A DNA stretch of 64,000 bases from CAYGTK01 sp964352775 (GCA_964352775.1 CAYGTK010000002.1:1-64000), one strand, 5' to 3'. Shown: positions 8,176 through 17,559, numbered from the stretch's first letter. Notes: generated by a model not told the origin, from the letters alone. A program made the numbers and translations.

Positions 8176-10176
8176 TTACTTGTAACTACGTGTTTTCAAC
8201 TCTACGTTGTCAAACACTAGTTCTTCTTTGTTCAATTTTGGCTGCGACACATCACCTGTAAATTCCCAAGCGGAGCTGTAGGCATAATTCACATCATCAC
8301 GAAGTGCTTCACCATCAGCTGTTTGGTACTCTTCGCGGAAGTGACCACCACAAGATTCGTTCCTGTCCAGTGCATCGATACACATCAATTCACCTAGCTC
8401 TAAGAAATCGGCAACACGGCCAGCTTTCTCTAATTCAGCGTTCAAGCCATCTTTTTTACCTGGTACTTTTACATCTCTCCAAAATTCTTCGCGTAGCGCT
8501 TGTATACCAGCTATTGCTTTTTTCAAGTCCTCCGCATTACGAGACATGCCGCAGTTATTCCACATAAACTTACCTAAACGGCGGTGGAAGCTATCTACGG
8601 TTTGAGTACCGTTGTTGTTCAACAAGTGGTCGATACGCTCGTTCACTTCTTTTTCAGCTTGTTCAAATTCAGGCGTATTGGTAGAAATTTCACCTGTACG
8701 TATCTCGTTCGACAAATAATCTCCAATAGTGTAAGGGATAACAAAGTATCCATCTGCCAATCCCTGCATTAATGCAGAAGCGCCTAATCGGTTGGCACCG
8801 TGATCAGAGAAATTAGCCTCACCTAAGGCATATAATCCAGGTACCGAGGTCATTAAGTTATAATCTACCCATAACCCACCCATAGTGTAGTGTACAGCAG
8901 GATAGATCTTCATTGGCATTTCATACGGGTTGTCGTCCGCTATCTTTTCGTACATCTGAAAGAGGTTACCATACTTGGCTTCCACTATCTCTTTACCCAA
9001 TTTTTGTACTAAAGCTTTGTCGTTCACATCAAGATGACGGGTTGTAGCTTCTACTTTTCCGTAGCGCTCGATCGCGGCAGCAAAATCCAAGTATACTGCT
9101 TCGCCTGTTTTATTCACCCCATATCCAGCATCACAACGCTCCTTAGCTGCACGTGATGCTACATCACGAGGCACTAAGTTTCCGAATGAAGGATAGCGGC
9201 GCTCTAAGTAATAATCACGTTTTTCTTCTGGTAGATCTTTCCCTTTTAGGCGGCCTTCGCGAATAGCTTTAGCGTCTTCCTGCTCTTTTGGCACCCAAAT
9301 ACGACCATCGTTACGTAACGACTCTGACATCAAGGTCAATTTCGACTGCGCATCTCCTGAAACAGGTATACAAGTAGGGTGAATTTGCGTGTAACATGGG
9401 TTAGCCATGTGGGCACCCTTACGGTGTGCTTTCCAAGCAGCAGATGTGTTAGAACCCATTGCATTGGTAGACAAGAAGAATACGTTACCATAACCTCCAC
9501 TTGCTATAATTACTGCATGCGCAGAATGACGTTCTACAGTTCCTGTAATTAAGTTACGAGCAATAATGCCTCGTGCCTTGCCATCTACTTTAACTATCTC
9601 CATCATCTCGTGACGGTTGTACATCTTTATCTTTCCTTTCCCGATCTGGCGAGACATGGCAGAGTATGCACCCAATAGTAGTTGCTGACCAGTTTGTCCT
9701 TTTGCATAGAAGGTACGAGATACTTGTACTCCACCAAATGAGCGGTTATCTAATAAACCACCATACTCACGTGCAAAGGGAACCCCTTGTGCAACACATT
9801 GATCGATGATGTTGGTAGATACTTCTGCTAAACGATGTACGTTAGCTTCTCTTGAACGGTAATCACCACCTTTAATGGTATCGTAGAATAAACGGTATAC
9901 GCTGTCTCCATCATTTTGATAGTTCTTAGCTGCATTTATTCCTCCTTGTGCTGCAATAGAGTGCGCACGGCGAGGGCTGTCTTGAAAACAGAATGCTTTT
10001 ACATTGTAGCCCATTTCTGCCAACGAAGCGGCAGCAGAACCTCCTGCCAAACCAGTACCAATAACAATAACGTCGATAGAACGCTTGTTAGCTGGGTTAA
10101 CCAAGCTAATGTTGTTCTTATGCTTTTGCCACTTATCAGCAAGTGGTCCTTCAGGTATCTTAGCGTCTAAACTCAT
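8176..10176 (-). CDS. sdhA: Succinate dehydrogenase/fumarate reductase flavoprotein subunit
   Basis: Catalytic subunit oxidising succinate to fumarate, at the cytoplasmic face of the inner membrane. It has 666 residues. The FAD dinucleotide fold is at 35-50 (VIVIGTGLAGGSAAA) and the covalent-FAD histidine is H72 in RRAHSIAAQGG. The substrate and capping region holds the HPTC and RDVASRA signatures, and the NRLGASALMQGLADG stretch lies near the C-terminal FAD domain. Middle gene of sdhCAB, 13 bp after sdhC and 22 bp before sdhB. Ordinary composition, no anomalies. Confidence 0.96.
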   Translation of the reverse strand: MSLDAKIPEGPLADKWQKHKNNISLVNPANKRSIDVIVIGTGLAGGSAAASLAEMGYNVKAFCFQDSPRRAHSIAAQGGINAAKNYQNDGDSVYRLFYDTIKGGDYRSREANVHRLAEVSTNIIDQCVAQGVPFAREYGGLLDNRSFGGVQVSRTFYAKGQTGQQLLLGAYSAMSRQIGKGKIKMYNRHEMMEIVKVDGKARGIIARNLITGTVERHSAHAVIIASGGYGNVFFLSTNAMGSNTSAAWKAHRKGAHMANPCYTQIHPTCIPVSGDAQSKLTLMSESLRNDGRIWVPKEQEDAKAIREGRLKGKDLPEEKRDYYLERRYPSFGNLVPRDVASRAAKERCDAGYGVNKTGEAVYLDFAAAIERYGKVEATTRHLDVNDKALVQKLGKEIVEAKYGNLFQMYEKIADDNPYEMPMKIYPAVHYTMGGLWVDYNLMTSVPGLYALGEANFSDHGANRLGASALMQGLADGYFVIPYTIGDYLSNEIRTGEISTNTPEFEQAEKEVNERIDHLLNNNGTQTVDSFHRRLGKFMWNNCGMSRNAEDLKKAIAGIQALREEFWRDVKVPGKKDGLNAELEKAGRVADFLELGELMCIDALDRNESCGGHFREEYQTADGEALRDDVNYAYSSAWEFTGDVSQPKLNKEELVFDNVELKTRSYK

Positions 10177-10189
10177 GTTCTTTCTTTTC

Positions 10190-10864
10190 TTATCCTACAA
10201 CTAAAATGTAAACGGGAATGGCCGCAAATAACAAAGGCACAACTATGGATAAGCCCAAGCCTGCTTTGTGAATTAGAGGAGTATATTTCGGATGATTAGC
10301 ACCTATTGATTGGAAACCGCTTTCAAAACCATGTGCGAGGTGGAATGCTAAAACCAACATGCTAAACACATATATAGCTACGTACCAAGGCGTACTGAAT
10401 GCTTCGTAGACTACAGCATGAAGGTCTTTTAGGCCATTAGCGTCTAGTGGCACATCTCCAAAATGCATTTCATACCAAAATGCACGAAGGTGGATGACAA
10501 GGAATACCAAGATCAACACACCGAGTGGTGCCATGTAACGGCTCATCCAGCTTGAATTGGCTCCAGCATTTTCTTTAGCGTAACCTATTGGGCGCGCTTT
10601 TCTATTCTGCACTGTTAGATAAATACCCATAAATGCGTGAAATAGAATACTAAAGTACGTTACGTATGATAGTACTTTAACTGCGGGATTTGTGGTCATG
10701 AATTGGGCATATTCGTTAAAGGCAAACTTACCAGCATCCCCTTGAATGAACAGTTGCAAGTTTCCTGCTAAGTGTCCTAGTAAGAAAATGACCAAGAAAA
10801 GACCCGTTAGGGCGGTAAAAACCTTTTTCGCAATGGATCGTGTAGCTAGTGCTGATGCGCTCAT
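10190..10864 (-). CDS. sdhC: Succinate dehydrogenase cytochrome b subunit
   Basis: Membrane anchor of 224 residues with five predicted transmembrane segments (about 17-38, 60-82, 106-126, 155-178, 200-222) and histidines in hydrophobic surroundings (LLGHLAG, LFHAFMG, VIHLRAF, AFHLAHGFES) suited to ligating two b haems. This is the single-subunit cytochrome b558 anchor type found with menaquinone in Bacteroidota, so no separate sdhD is expected. The ATG follows AGGAG by a few bases. It heads the operon behind a consensus promoter. Confidence 0.93.
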   Translation of the reverse strand: MSASALATRSIAKKVFTALTGLFLVIFLLGHLAGNLQLFIQGDAGKFAFNEYAQFMTTNPAVKVLSYVTYFSILFHAFMGIYLTVQNRKARPIGYAKENAGANSSWMSRYMAPLGVLILVFLVIHLRAFWYEMHFGDVPLDANGLKDLHAVVYEAFSTPWYVAIYVFSMLVLAFHLAHGFESGFQSIGANHPKYTPLIHKAGLGLSIVVPLLFAAIPVYILVVG

Positions 10865-10885
10865 TCAACTCCTGTTTAGTTATCG

Positions 10886-10917
10886 CAAAGGTATCAACCA
10901 AATAATGGGCAGCCAAA
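10886..10917 (-). promoter_or_regulatory. Promoter of sdhCAB (Bacteroidota consensus)
   Basis: On the minus strand, TTTG (10917-10914) is followed by a 20-base spacer and TACCTTTG (10893-10886). This fits the Bacteroidota primary sigma consensus TTTG-N19/20-TAnnTTTG. The box ends 21 bases before the sdhC ATG. Confidence 0.75.
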
Positions 10918-10937
10918 GAATTTGTTCACTTTGATGC

Positions 10938-10958
10938 TATTTAGATAACATCTAAATA
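10938..10958. promoter_or_regulatory. Perfect palindrome upstream of the sdhCAB promoter
   Basis: TATTTAGAT-AAC-ATCTAAATA has perfect 9-bp arms around a 3-bp centre. It begins 20 bp upstream of the -33 box, roughly where an activator would bind. It has no T-run, so it is not a convincing terminator for gmhA, whose stop lies 19 bp away. The binding protein is unknown. Confidence 0.5.
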
Positions 10959-10977
10959 AGCGCTGTAATTCAAGAGA

Positions 10978-11559
10978 TTAAGCGAAGAGTTTGGCCTCTA
11001 CCAATTGGCAGATAATATGGCCAAAAAGCATGTGTACCTCTTGTATACGTGGGGTATCAGCACTTGGCACTTTAATTAGGTGATCGCAATGTATATCCAT
11101 TTCACCTACTTTACTACCCGTGAAACCGATAGTTATCATCCCTAAGTCACGCCCTGTTTCCATGGCTTTAACCACATTAGGCGAGTTTCCCGACGTTGAT
11201 AAGCCCACCAAAATGTCACCTTGGCGGCCCATGGCCTGAACTAAACGGGCATAAACTTCATCGTATCCATGATCATTTGCCGTAGCTGTTAGGTAAGAGG
11301 TATTTACATGTAATGCTTCTGCAAATAGTGGTTCTCGGTCAATATAAAACCTGCCTGATAATTCTGCTGCAATATGCTGTGCATCGGCAGCACTACCACC
11401 ATTTCCACAGAACAGCACTTTACCCTCTCTTTCAAATGTGCTTACGAATAGATCAACCACAGCATTAACTGTGTTCGTCATTCCTTCATCAGCCAGCACT
11501 TCCTGCTTAAGGCTAATGCTAGACTTAATGAGTTCTTGTATTTCGGCTTTGCTGCTCAT
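10978..11559 (-). CDS. gmhA: Phosphoheptose isomerase (SIS domain)
   Basis: Converts sedoheptulose 7-phosphate to glycero-manno-heptose 7-phosphate, the first step to heptose for LPS or other glycans. The 193-residue SIS protein has the phosphosugar motif CGNGGSAADAQHIAAE at 51-66, LSTSGNSPNV near 119, and the C-terminal IQEVHMLFGHIICQLVE helix, all typical of GmhA. Last gene of a six-gene minus-strand operon, directly adjacent to the upstream glycosyltransferase, which fits a role in envelope glycan synthesis. No other heptose genes (hldE, gmhB) are in the window. Confidence 0.9.
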   Translation of the reverse strand: MSSKAEIQELIKSSISLKQEVLADEGMTNTVNAVVDLFVSTFEREGKVLFCGNGGSAADAQHIAAELSGRFYIDREPLFAEALHVNTSYLTATANDHGYDEVYARLVQAMGRQGDILVGLSTSGNSPNVVKAMETGRDLGMITIGFTGSKVGEMDIHCDHLIKVPSADTPRIQEVHMLFGHIICQLVEAKLFA

Positions 11560-12552
11560 TTAGCTGGGGTATTCGTTCACATCGTTCTCGCGTTTTAAAA
11601 TTACGCGTTTCGTGTATTCTTGTATAAAGCCAACTCCGTAGGCCAGCAATTGTATGTAAGAAGTAGCTATACTGAGCAGTCCGATATGCACACTACCATT
11701 TAAGAATGTAGAATGGATGAATACCGAAACCGTAAACAGCATCAAGAAAACAGAATACGCCCCACCTATCCAAACATTGAACATGGATAGTATAAACCCA
11801 CCAACAATACCCACTAAGAACATAGCGGGTAGAAAGTGTACCAACTTCAACTCACTTCTATAATAGGTAAAGATGTTTATCCTAGCTCTTCCAAAAAACT
11901 TTAGCTGATTCCAGTATCGACGCAGGTCTGTTCTTCGTTTGTGATATACTTTGGCTTCTTCTATAAATCCTATTTTGAAGCCTAATTCTAGAATACGGAT
12001 GCTCAATAGAATATCCTCGCCCATGCGGGTAATGGGAAAGCCTTTAGTAGTTTCAAATACTTCTCGTGATAGGCCTAAATTGAAACTACGTGGATGGTAT
12101 ACACCTAAATGCTTCTTTTTACCACGAATACCTCCCGTAGTTAGTGGAGAAGTCATGGCGTAATTAATGGCCTTTTGTACTGGGGTAAAGGTTGGTAAGG
12201 CAGCATCAGGTCCACCATAGCAGTCGTACTTATGCTCTTTCAATTCTCGGTCTACTATCTGCATGTAGTCATCTGGAATAATGCAGTCCGAATCGAAAAT
12301 AATAAAGTAATCTCCTTTAGCACGTTCCATGCCGTAATTACGGGTAAAACCTTGTCCGCTATTGGGTTTAAAATAGTAGTGAACATCAAGCTTCTCCTTG
12401 AACTTATCCACTTCCTCTTCTCCTTTTATGGTAGAACCATCTTCAATTACCAGTACTTCGAAATTGGTATAAGTCTGTCGTTCCAGACTTTCCAATAGCT
12501 CTCGAATTTCATCGGGACGATTATAAAGTGGGACTATGATGGAGTAGAACAT
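11560..12552 (-). CDS. Family 2 glycosyltransferase, membrane-anchored
   Basis: Inverting GT-A transferase of 330 residues. The N-terminal nucleotide-binding part reads YSIIVPLYNRPDEIRELL with VIEDGS; the DxD-like metal site is FDSDC near 89-93; an acceptor-side GEDILLSIR lies near 178. Two or three hydrophobic segments at about 238-295 anchor it in the membrane. It presumably adds a sugar to an envelope or surface glycan; donor and acceptor cannot be named. Its start overlaps the previous gene's stop by one base and gmhA follows at once, so translation is coupled. Confidence 0.82.
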   Translation of the reverse strand: MFYSIIVPLYNRPDEIRELLESLERQTYTNFEVLVIEDGSTIKGEEEVDKFKEKLDVHYYFKPNSGQGFTRNYGMERAKGDYFIIFDSDCIIPDDYMQIVDRELKEHKYDCYGGPDAALPTFTPVQKAINYAMTSPLTTGGIRGKKKHLGVYHPRSFNLGLSREVFETTKGFPITRMGEDILLSIRILELGFKIGFIEEAKVYHKRRTDLRRYWNQLKFFGRARINIFTYYRSELKLVHFLPAMFLVGIVGGFILSMFNVWIGGAYSVFLMLFTVSVFIHSTFLNGSVHIGLLSIATSYIQLLAYGVGFIQEYTKRVILKRENDVNEYPS

Positions 12553-13520
12553 CAGTCGTTCAACCGAAGTCGTTTTGATACGAGATAGGTATTTCTATCA
12601 GGAGAATTCCGTGAAATAAGCTCTCCTAAAAAGCCTGCTAAAAACAACTGTACGCCAGCTACTACTGCCACTAATGCTAAGTAAAATAAAGGTTGGTCGA
12701 CCACATCGCGCGCAACTGTTTTACTGGCAATTCGGTACAGTTTTTCGGCTATTAGGTAAATAGTAACGCCACCACCCAAGAAGAACGATAAAGCACCAAT
12801 AGTACCAAAAAGGTGCATAGGGCTTTTACCGAAACGGGTTACAAAGGTGATAGACAATAGATCTAAAAAACCAAAAACGAAGCGCTCTAGTCCAAACTTG
12901 GTTACGCCGTATTTACGCTCTTGGTGTTGAACAACTTTCTCACCGATATTCCCGAAACCTGCTCGGCGAGCTATAACGGGTATGTAACGATGCATTTCGC
13001 CGTACACTTCTATGCTGTGCACTACATCGCCTTTATAGGCTTTTAGCCCACAGTTCATATCGTGTAGCTTAATACCTGTGATAACACCCGTAGTATAATT
13101 ATATAGTTTTGATGGAACGCGCTTGGTCAATGCAGGATCAAAACGCTTTTTCTTCCAGCCCGACACCAGGTCGTAACCGTCTTCCATTATCATTTTGTAT
13201 AAACCAGGAACTTCCTCAGGGCTATCTTGTAGGTCAGCATCCATGGTAATTACCACGTCACCACTAGTAGCGTGGAAACCTTCATTTAAGGCTGCTGACT
13301 TACCATAATTTCTGCGGAAGCGGATACCTTTTACGCGGTCGTCTTTCTCTGAAAGTTCTTCTACTATTTTCCAGCTATTGTCTTTACTTCCATCATCTAC
13401 AAATATCATTTCGAAGCTCTTGTTCATAGGCTCGATGGAGCGACAGATCCAACTGTGCAACTCACGAAGCGATTCTTCTTCGTTAAATAATGGTATGACG
13501 ATAGATATGTCCAAACTCAT
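12552..13520 (-). CDS. Family 2 glycosyltransferase, polyprenyl-phosphate sugar transferase type
   Basis: A 322-residue protein like DPM1/GtrB/ArnC enzymes, which move a sugar from a nucleotide donor to undecaprenyl phosphate. It opens SLDISIVIPLFNEEESL, has FVDDGSKDNSW near 40, the metal-binding MDADLQDSPEE near 92, and the RKYGVTKF and F-x-L-D-L region before two C-terminal transmembrane helices (about 236-262 and 276-300). The lipid-linked product would feed other glycosyltransferases, such as the next gene. It overlaps the DUF4199 gene by 4 bp and the following transferase by 1 bp. Confidence 0.85.
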   Translation of the reverse strand: MSLDISIVIPLFNEEESLRELHSWICRSIEPMNKSFEMIFVDDGSKDNSWKIVEELSEKDDRVKGIRFRRNYGKSAALNEGFHATSGDVVITMDADLQDSPEEVPGLYKMIMEDGYDLVSGWKKKRFDPALTKRVPSKLYNYTTGVITGIKLHDMNCGLKAYKGDVVHSIEVYGEMHRYIPVIARRAGFGNIGEKVVQHQERKYGVTKFGLERFVFGFLDLLSITFVTRFGKSPMHLFGTIGALSFFLGGGVTIYLIAEKLYRIASKTVARDVVDQPLFYLALVAVVAGVQLFLAGFLGELISRNSPDRNTYLVSKRLRLND

Positions 13521-14089
13521 TCTTGTTCTTTTGGCCTGAAGCCGAATAGCACAATAGTAGCAATTATTAATGAATAGATAAATGCGGGTAATAAACTCTT
13601 TACATACTCATGAAACCATCTCTGGATAGAGTAACTGTAATCTAGCTCTGCTAATTCTTCTTTTTTCACCTCAATATCATAATCCAAAGCACCAGCATAT
13701 TCCATACGTTTCACCTCAAGGCTGGTGTTCTCTATTTTGGCTAACTCTTGTAATTGTGGATCGACATAGTTCATCATAAGCACGTGGAAATTATTCCACA
13801 GCAGCATCGCTATAATTGAACTAAGAAAGATGGGCTTAATTATATTCCTAATGCTTGAACGATCACCTCCTTGCTTTATATACAGCCACGCCGTAAGCGC
13901 CTGCATAACAAGTATAGGAAGCAAAACAAGCACATTAAGTACTGGTAACGGCATAGGCCCAATGGCCAACACCCCTACCAACCACTGCTTGTCAATAAAA
14001 TACAAGATGAGATAGAAGGTTATTGCAGCCAAACCACCATACAGCCCCATACGTAGGCCTAAACTTGTTGAGTTCGAACTATCGCTCAT
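13517..14089 (-). CDS. DUF4199 family membrane protein
   Basis: A 190-residue protein with four predicted transmembrane segments (about 12-30, 36-62, 82-104, 164-184) and a charged loop between the third and fourth. This is the layout of DUF4199 proteins, which are widespread in Bacteroidota and of unknown function. Its start overlaps the dihydroorotase-homolog stop by one base and its end overlaps the following glycosyltransferase by four, so it is cotranscribed with envelope glycan genes. A role in that pathway is inference only. Confidence 0.75.
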   Translation of the reverse strand: MSDSSNSTSLGLRMGLYGGLAAITFYLILYFIDKQWLVGVLAIGPMPLPVLNVLVLLPILVMQALTAWLYIKQGGDRSSIRNIIKPIFLSSIIAMLLWNNFHVLMMNYVDPQLQELAKIENTSLEVKRMEYAGALDYDIEVKKEELAELDYSYSIQRWFHEYVKSLLPAFIYSLIIATIVLFGFRPKEQE

Positions 14090-15360
14090 CAGTCGTTCAA
14101 GTGTATTTGGTTACGGTGGATGCTTCCTATTACTTTGCCTGTATAGGTAGCTCCAAAAGCTGGATAGTTAGCCGACTTAGAACGATTATCTTCTTTGTTG
14201 AAGGTCCATTCCACTGAAGGGTCAAAAAGTGTAAGGTCCGCTTCTACGCCTTCTTCTATTGTAGTTTCGGGCAGGTTCAATATTTCTCTTGGCTTAGTGC
14301 TTAGTTTATCTACTATCACCTCTTGGCCCAATTGCTTTCCGGCTACTTCGTTTACCAGCGCATAAGTAGTTTGCAGACCTATCATCCCAAAATCAGCCGT
14401 ATCAAATTCTCGTTCTTTCGATTCAATATCTTGCGGAAGGTGGAAGCTGGCAATAGTATCAATAGTTCCATCTTTCAATCCTGCTATCAATTTCTTGATA
14501 GTTGCTTTGTCACGAAGTGGGGGAAGGACTTTGTAATTGGTATCGTATTCACCCAACACCTCTTCATCCCATGCTAGAAGATAGGCTGGTATAGAGCAAC
14601 TTACTTGCTGCCCCGTCTTTTTGGCTTTCTTTATTAGGTCCACACTTTCAATGGCTGAAATATAACCGAAGTGCAACCTTGAGTCAGTATATTGTAATAG
14701 GTCTAGGTCACGTTTCACCACAATGGTCTCTCCCAGTTCGGGAATACCTTTCATACCTAAAAGTGTACTCATTTCGCCTTCATTCATTTGTCCACTTATG
14801 CGGAGACTATGGTCATCGGGCATGGTGATGAGCAATCCATTAAAGGGTTTTACATATTGTAAGCTGCGAAGGGTTAAACCCGCACTTAATCCACTTTCCA
14901 CGCCATCGCTAAAGGCTATCGCCCCGCTATTGCGCATATCGTATATCTCGGTTATCTCTTCACCCTTAGCATGCAAGCTTACCGCACCTATGGGGTGAAC
15001 GGCAGTAAGTGTATCACGAGTTTTATTCAGAATGTATTCTACCTGCGATTTTGAATCTACCACTGGCTCAGTATTCGGCATGGTGCATACATGCGTGAAG
15101 CCACCCGCTGCTGCCGCCGCCGTTCCTGAAAGCAAGTCTTCTTTATGTTCCAGACCTGGGTCGTTGAACTGGCTGACCATATCTACCCAACCAAGGGAAA
15201 CATGTAGCTGCTTACTTTTCACTTCTTTATACTTCTTGGGGTTGGCTATTTTGGCACCTATCTTGGTAATTATACCGCGTTCTATCAACAGATCTTTACG
15301 GGTCAAATGATAAGCCGAGCGGGGATCGATGATGGTGGCTGAACGGATCAGATAGTTCAT
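14089..15360 (-). CDS. Dihydroorotase homolog lacking metal ligands
   Basis: A 423-residue amidohydrolase-fold protein aligning with long dihydroorotases: CTMPNTEPVVDS near 92, and AFSDG and SLQY segments. The catalytic metal site is gone. In the family motif VDxHxHLREPG this protein has VDMVSQFNDPG (59-69), with V62 and Q64 where the two histidines should be. The third and fourth histidine regions read A259/Y260 and Y233, and the catalytic TDHAPH motif reads SFHLPQ (305-310), with F306 replacing the aspartate. It therefore probably does not hydrolyse dihydroorotate. Non-catalytic homologs (PyrC') are known as structural partners of aspartate transcarbamoylase; that role here is inference. 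It lies between BatA and DUF4199 genes. Confidence 0.82.
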   Translation of the reverse strand: MNYLIRSATIIDPRSAYHLTRKDLLIERGIITKIGAKIANPKKYKEVKSKQLHVSLGWVDMVSQFNDPGLEHKEDLLSGTAAAAAGGFTHVCTMPNTEPVVDSKSQVEYILNKTRDTLTAVHPIGAVSLHAKGEEITEIYDMRNSGAIAFSDGVESGLSAGLTLRSLQYVKPFNGLLITMPDDHSLRISGQMNEGEMSTLLGMKGIPELGETIVVKRDLDLLQYTDSRLHFGYISAIESVDLIKKAKKTGQQVSCSIPAYLLAWDEEVLGEYDTNYKVLPPLRDKATIKKLIAGLKDGTIDTIASFHLPQDIESKEREFDTADFGMIGLQTTYALVNEVAGKQLGQEVIVDKLSTKPREILNLPETTIEEGVEADLTLFDPSVEWTFNKEDNRSKSANYPAFGATYTGKVIGSIHRNQIHLND

Positions 15361-15381
15361 GATCTAATTTTGGTTAAGCAA

Positions 15382-17406
15382 TTAAGGCCAAAACCGCAGT
15401 AGCAGTACCTCTATCGCCAAAAATAGCAGTGCAAAAATAAGACAAAGTTTCCATAGCACTATTCCCTTGTCTAGCTCTTTCACCTTTGCACCTAAGTCAG
15501 CCTTAAGTACATCCAGCACCCTCAAGTTTTCGCTAGCGAAAGTATTGGTCAATTCTTCCGCACTAAAGTATTCCAGAACTGATTCAGCCCTGTTGTAATT
15601 CAAGGCCAATTGCTGCATTACAGCACCCTTATCGTCTACTACCTGGTAGTGCCCGCTGCGTTCAAATTGCTTACCTATTGATACTTGCATTTTGGAACCA
15701 ACACGACGCTGCTCTGGAATAAACTCTAATTCTTTACCAGTAATTCTTACTACCTCTTCGGCATTAGCTGTGGCTTGTTTTACCTCAATAATATCATCTA
15801 CCCCAAGTGTGAATGCAGGCTTACTGTACGTACCACCTGATAAGGCCATTTTATACATTAGCGGAACAAAAAGGGCGTGAACGGGAAGATCGGTATACTC
15901 TTTATCTAAAGGCGAAGCACATAGATACACCTTACCATTTCCGTAAGGATACTCCGCCACAAAAGGTGAACCATCGCGGAAAGCCAATATCACCTGTCCG
16001 CTAGAATTGGTGCTGCGCTGAAAAGTGAAATGCAAATTAGCCTTAGGCAGATCTATATTCCTCGGAACGCTTTCAAACACATCTTCAAAGATGGGCTGCT
16101 TATCATCTAATCGGCGAACGCGTTCTTCTTCGTCTGCTAATCCAGCAATACGGTCTAGGCCAAGCTTGGCGGCAAAAGCATTGTAACTACCGACATCCAT
16201 TTTCGCACCTGGAAATAAAGCTACTACCCCACCTTGCTCAACAAATTGCTGTAACTCAAAAGTCAATCCCGAAGGAATGGAAGCCACATTATCTAAAACT
16301 ATCATGGCATTATTACCCAATCCGCTGTAGTTCAGTTGGTCTATTTTTTGACTGCTCAACTCAAATTTCTCTGAGCTAGCATAAAGCGCTTTTAAGTAGG
16401 GAGAAAGCTCTTCTTGAAAAATGACCTGCACATCTACTTTATCAATAGCATTTACCGCCATGTAGTAATTATCATCAAACACTATTGGGTGGTCGCTCAA
16501 GTTCAGCTCTAATTGCTGCCAGCCCGACTTGCTTACCGTAAATGTTACCGTATCAATAGTAAAGGCTTTTGGTGCAACACTTACATCGGCTATAGCCTTA
16601 GTTTGCCCACCAATGTTAAGGGTCAATCGGTTGCTTTCAATATTGGTCTCTCCCGTATTACGCACTTTAACTAATAGTCGATTTGGTTGCCCAGTGTATA
16701 CCAATGGCTTTTCTAACCAAGTACTATCAATAAATACATTGTCTTGCTGCTGCGGCTGAAGAGGCACCAAATAGGTGATGGCCAGGGTGTCTATCTCCAT
16801 ATCTACCATGCTGCGCTGGTAGTCGCTTATCCAATAAAACACGCGGTTCTCAATACCCGCCGTGCTCATGTTCTGTTGCTGTAGGGCTTGTATTTCTTTT
16901 AGAGAGCGAGTGGTACTGGTCAATTTCACATCATCTAAAAAGGCCAGAAATTCTTCTTTGCCCACCATACGCTGGTGCTTGCCCTCCATGTCGTTGGTCA
17001 ACAGTTGAAAGCGGTCAGCTTCGCCGTAGGCTTTTACTATTTCCTCGGCTTTTCGCTTGGCACGTGCTAGTAATGGCTCCTCTTCGGTTTCAGCACTCAT
17101 GCTGAAGGAGTTATCAATATATACGCTTACTGCCCTATCGGTAGTGTTATCTACTGCATTATCACCCGTGGGGATAAAAGGCTGCGCAAAAGCCAACACC
17201 AAAAAAATAACCGCCAGAATACGACTGAGCAATACCAACAAATGCTTCAGTCGGTAGCGGCTAGTTGTTTCTTCTTTTACCTCTTTTAGGAACTTTACAT
17301 TGGTAAAGAATACCGTTTTGTATCGCCGGAACTGAAACAGGTGAATGATAATTGGAATGGCGATAAGACCAAGAGCCCACAAAAAAGCCGGGAACACAAA
17401 ATTCAT
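15382..17406 (-). CDS. BatA-domain membrane protein with degenerate VWA region
   Basis: A 674-residue protein. The N-terminal double-transmembrane BatA domain (about 1-80: FLWALGLIAIPIIIHLFQFRR, then LLSRILAVIFLVLAFAQPF) is followed by a VWA-like stretch with the MIDAS-type DNSFSMSAE near 97. Long extracytoplasmic beta domains and a final membrane helix (about 652-672) complete it. Bat proteins are linked to the periplasmic or aerotolerance MoxR-type system, but no moxR, batB or batD is nearby. It is the first gene of the operon running to gmhA. A TAACTTTG box (17419-17412 on the minus strand) ends five bases before the ATG, which would give an almost leaderless transcript; I see no matching -33 box. 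Confidence 0.82.
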   Translation of the reverse strand: MNFVFPAFLWALGLIAIPIIIHLFQFRRYKTVFFTNVKFLKEVKEETTSRYRLKHLLVLLSRILAVIFLVLAFAQPFIPTGDNAVDNTTDRAVSVYIDNSFSMSAETEEEPLLARAKRKAEEIVKAYGEADRFQLLTNDMEGKHQRMVGKEEFLAFLDDVKLTSTTRSLKEIQALQQQNMSTAGIENRVFYWISDYQRSMVDMEIDTLAITYLVPLQPQQQDNVFIDSTWLEKPLVYTGQPNRLLVKVRNTGETNIESNRLTLNIGGQTKAIADVSVAPKAFTIDTVTFTVSKSGWQQLELNLSDHPIVFDDNYYMAVNAIDKVDVQVIFQEELSPYLKALYASSEKFELSSQKIDQLNYSGLGNNAMIVLDNVASIPSGLTFELQQFVEQGGVVALFPGAKMDVGSYNAFAAKLGLDRIAGLADEEERVRRLDDKQPIFEDVFESVPRNIDLPKANLHFTFQRSTNSSGQVILAFRDGSPFVAEYPYGNGKVYLCASPLDKEYTDLPVHALFVPLMYKMALSGGTYSKPAFTLGVDDIIEVKQATANAEEVVRITGKELEFIPEQRRVGSKMQVSIGKQFERSGHYQVVDDKGAVMQQLALNYNRAESVLEYFSAEELTNTFASENLRVLDVLKADLGAKVKELDKGIVLWKLCLIFALLFLAIEVLLLRFWP

Positions 17407-17559
17407 GCGCGCAAAGTTAGCATATCCTATAACAAGATGTGGCGGTGAATATTGTTTGGAAATTGACCAATGTGCTAATTCGTAAATGTACCAATGAACA
17501 GGAGCTTATAAAATATGCTTCAAAAATCTACGGACTACAAACTATATACTATTAGCTAC

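Noticed and set aside
10938..10958. Palindrome as terminator of gmhA
   Set aside because: The stem is AT-rich and is not followed by a T-run on the minus strand; an operator role fits better.
14089..15360. Active pyrimidine-pathway dihydroorotase (pyrC)
   Set aside because: All the expected metal-binding and catalytic residues are substituted, so the catalytic name was not used.
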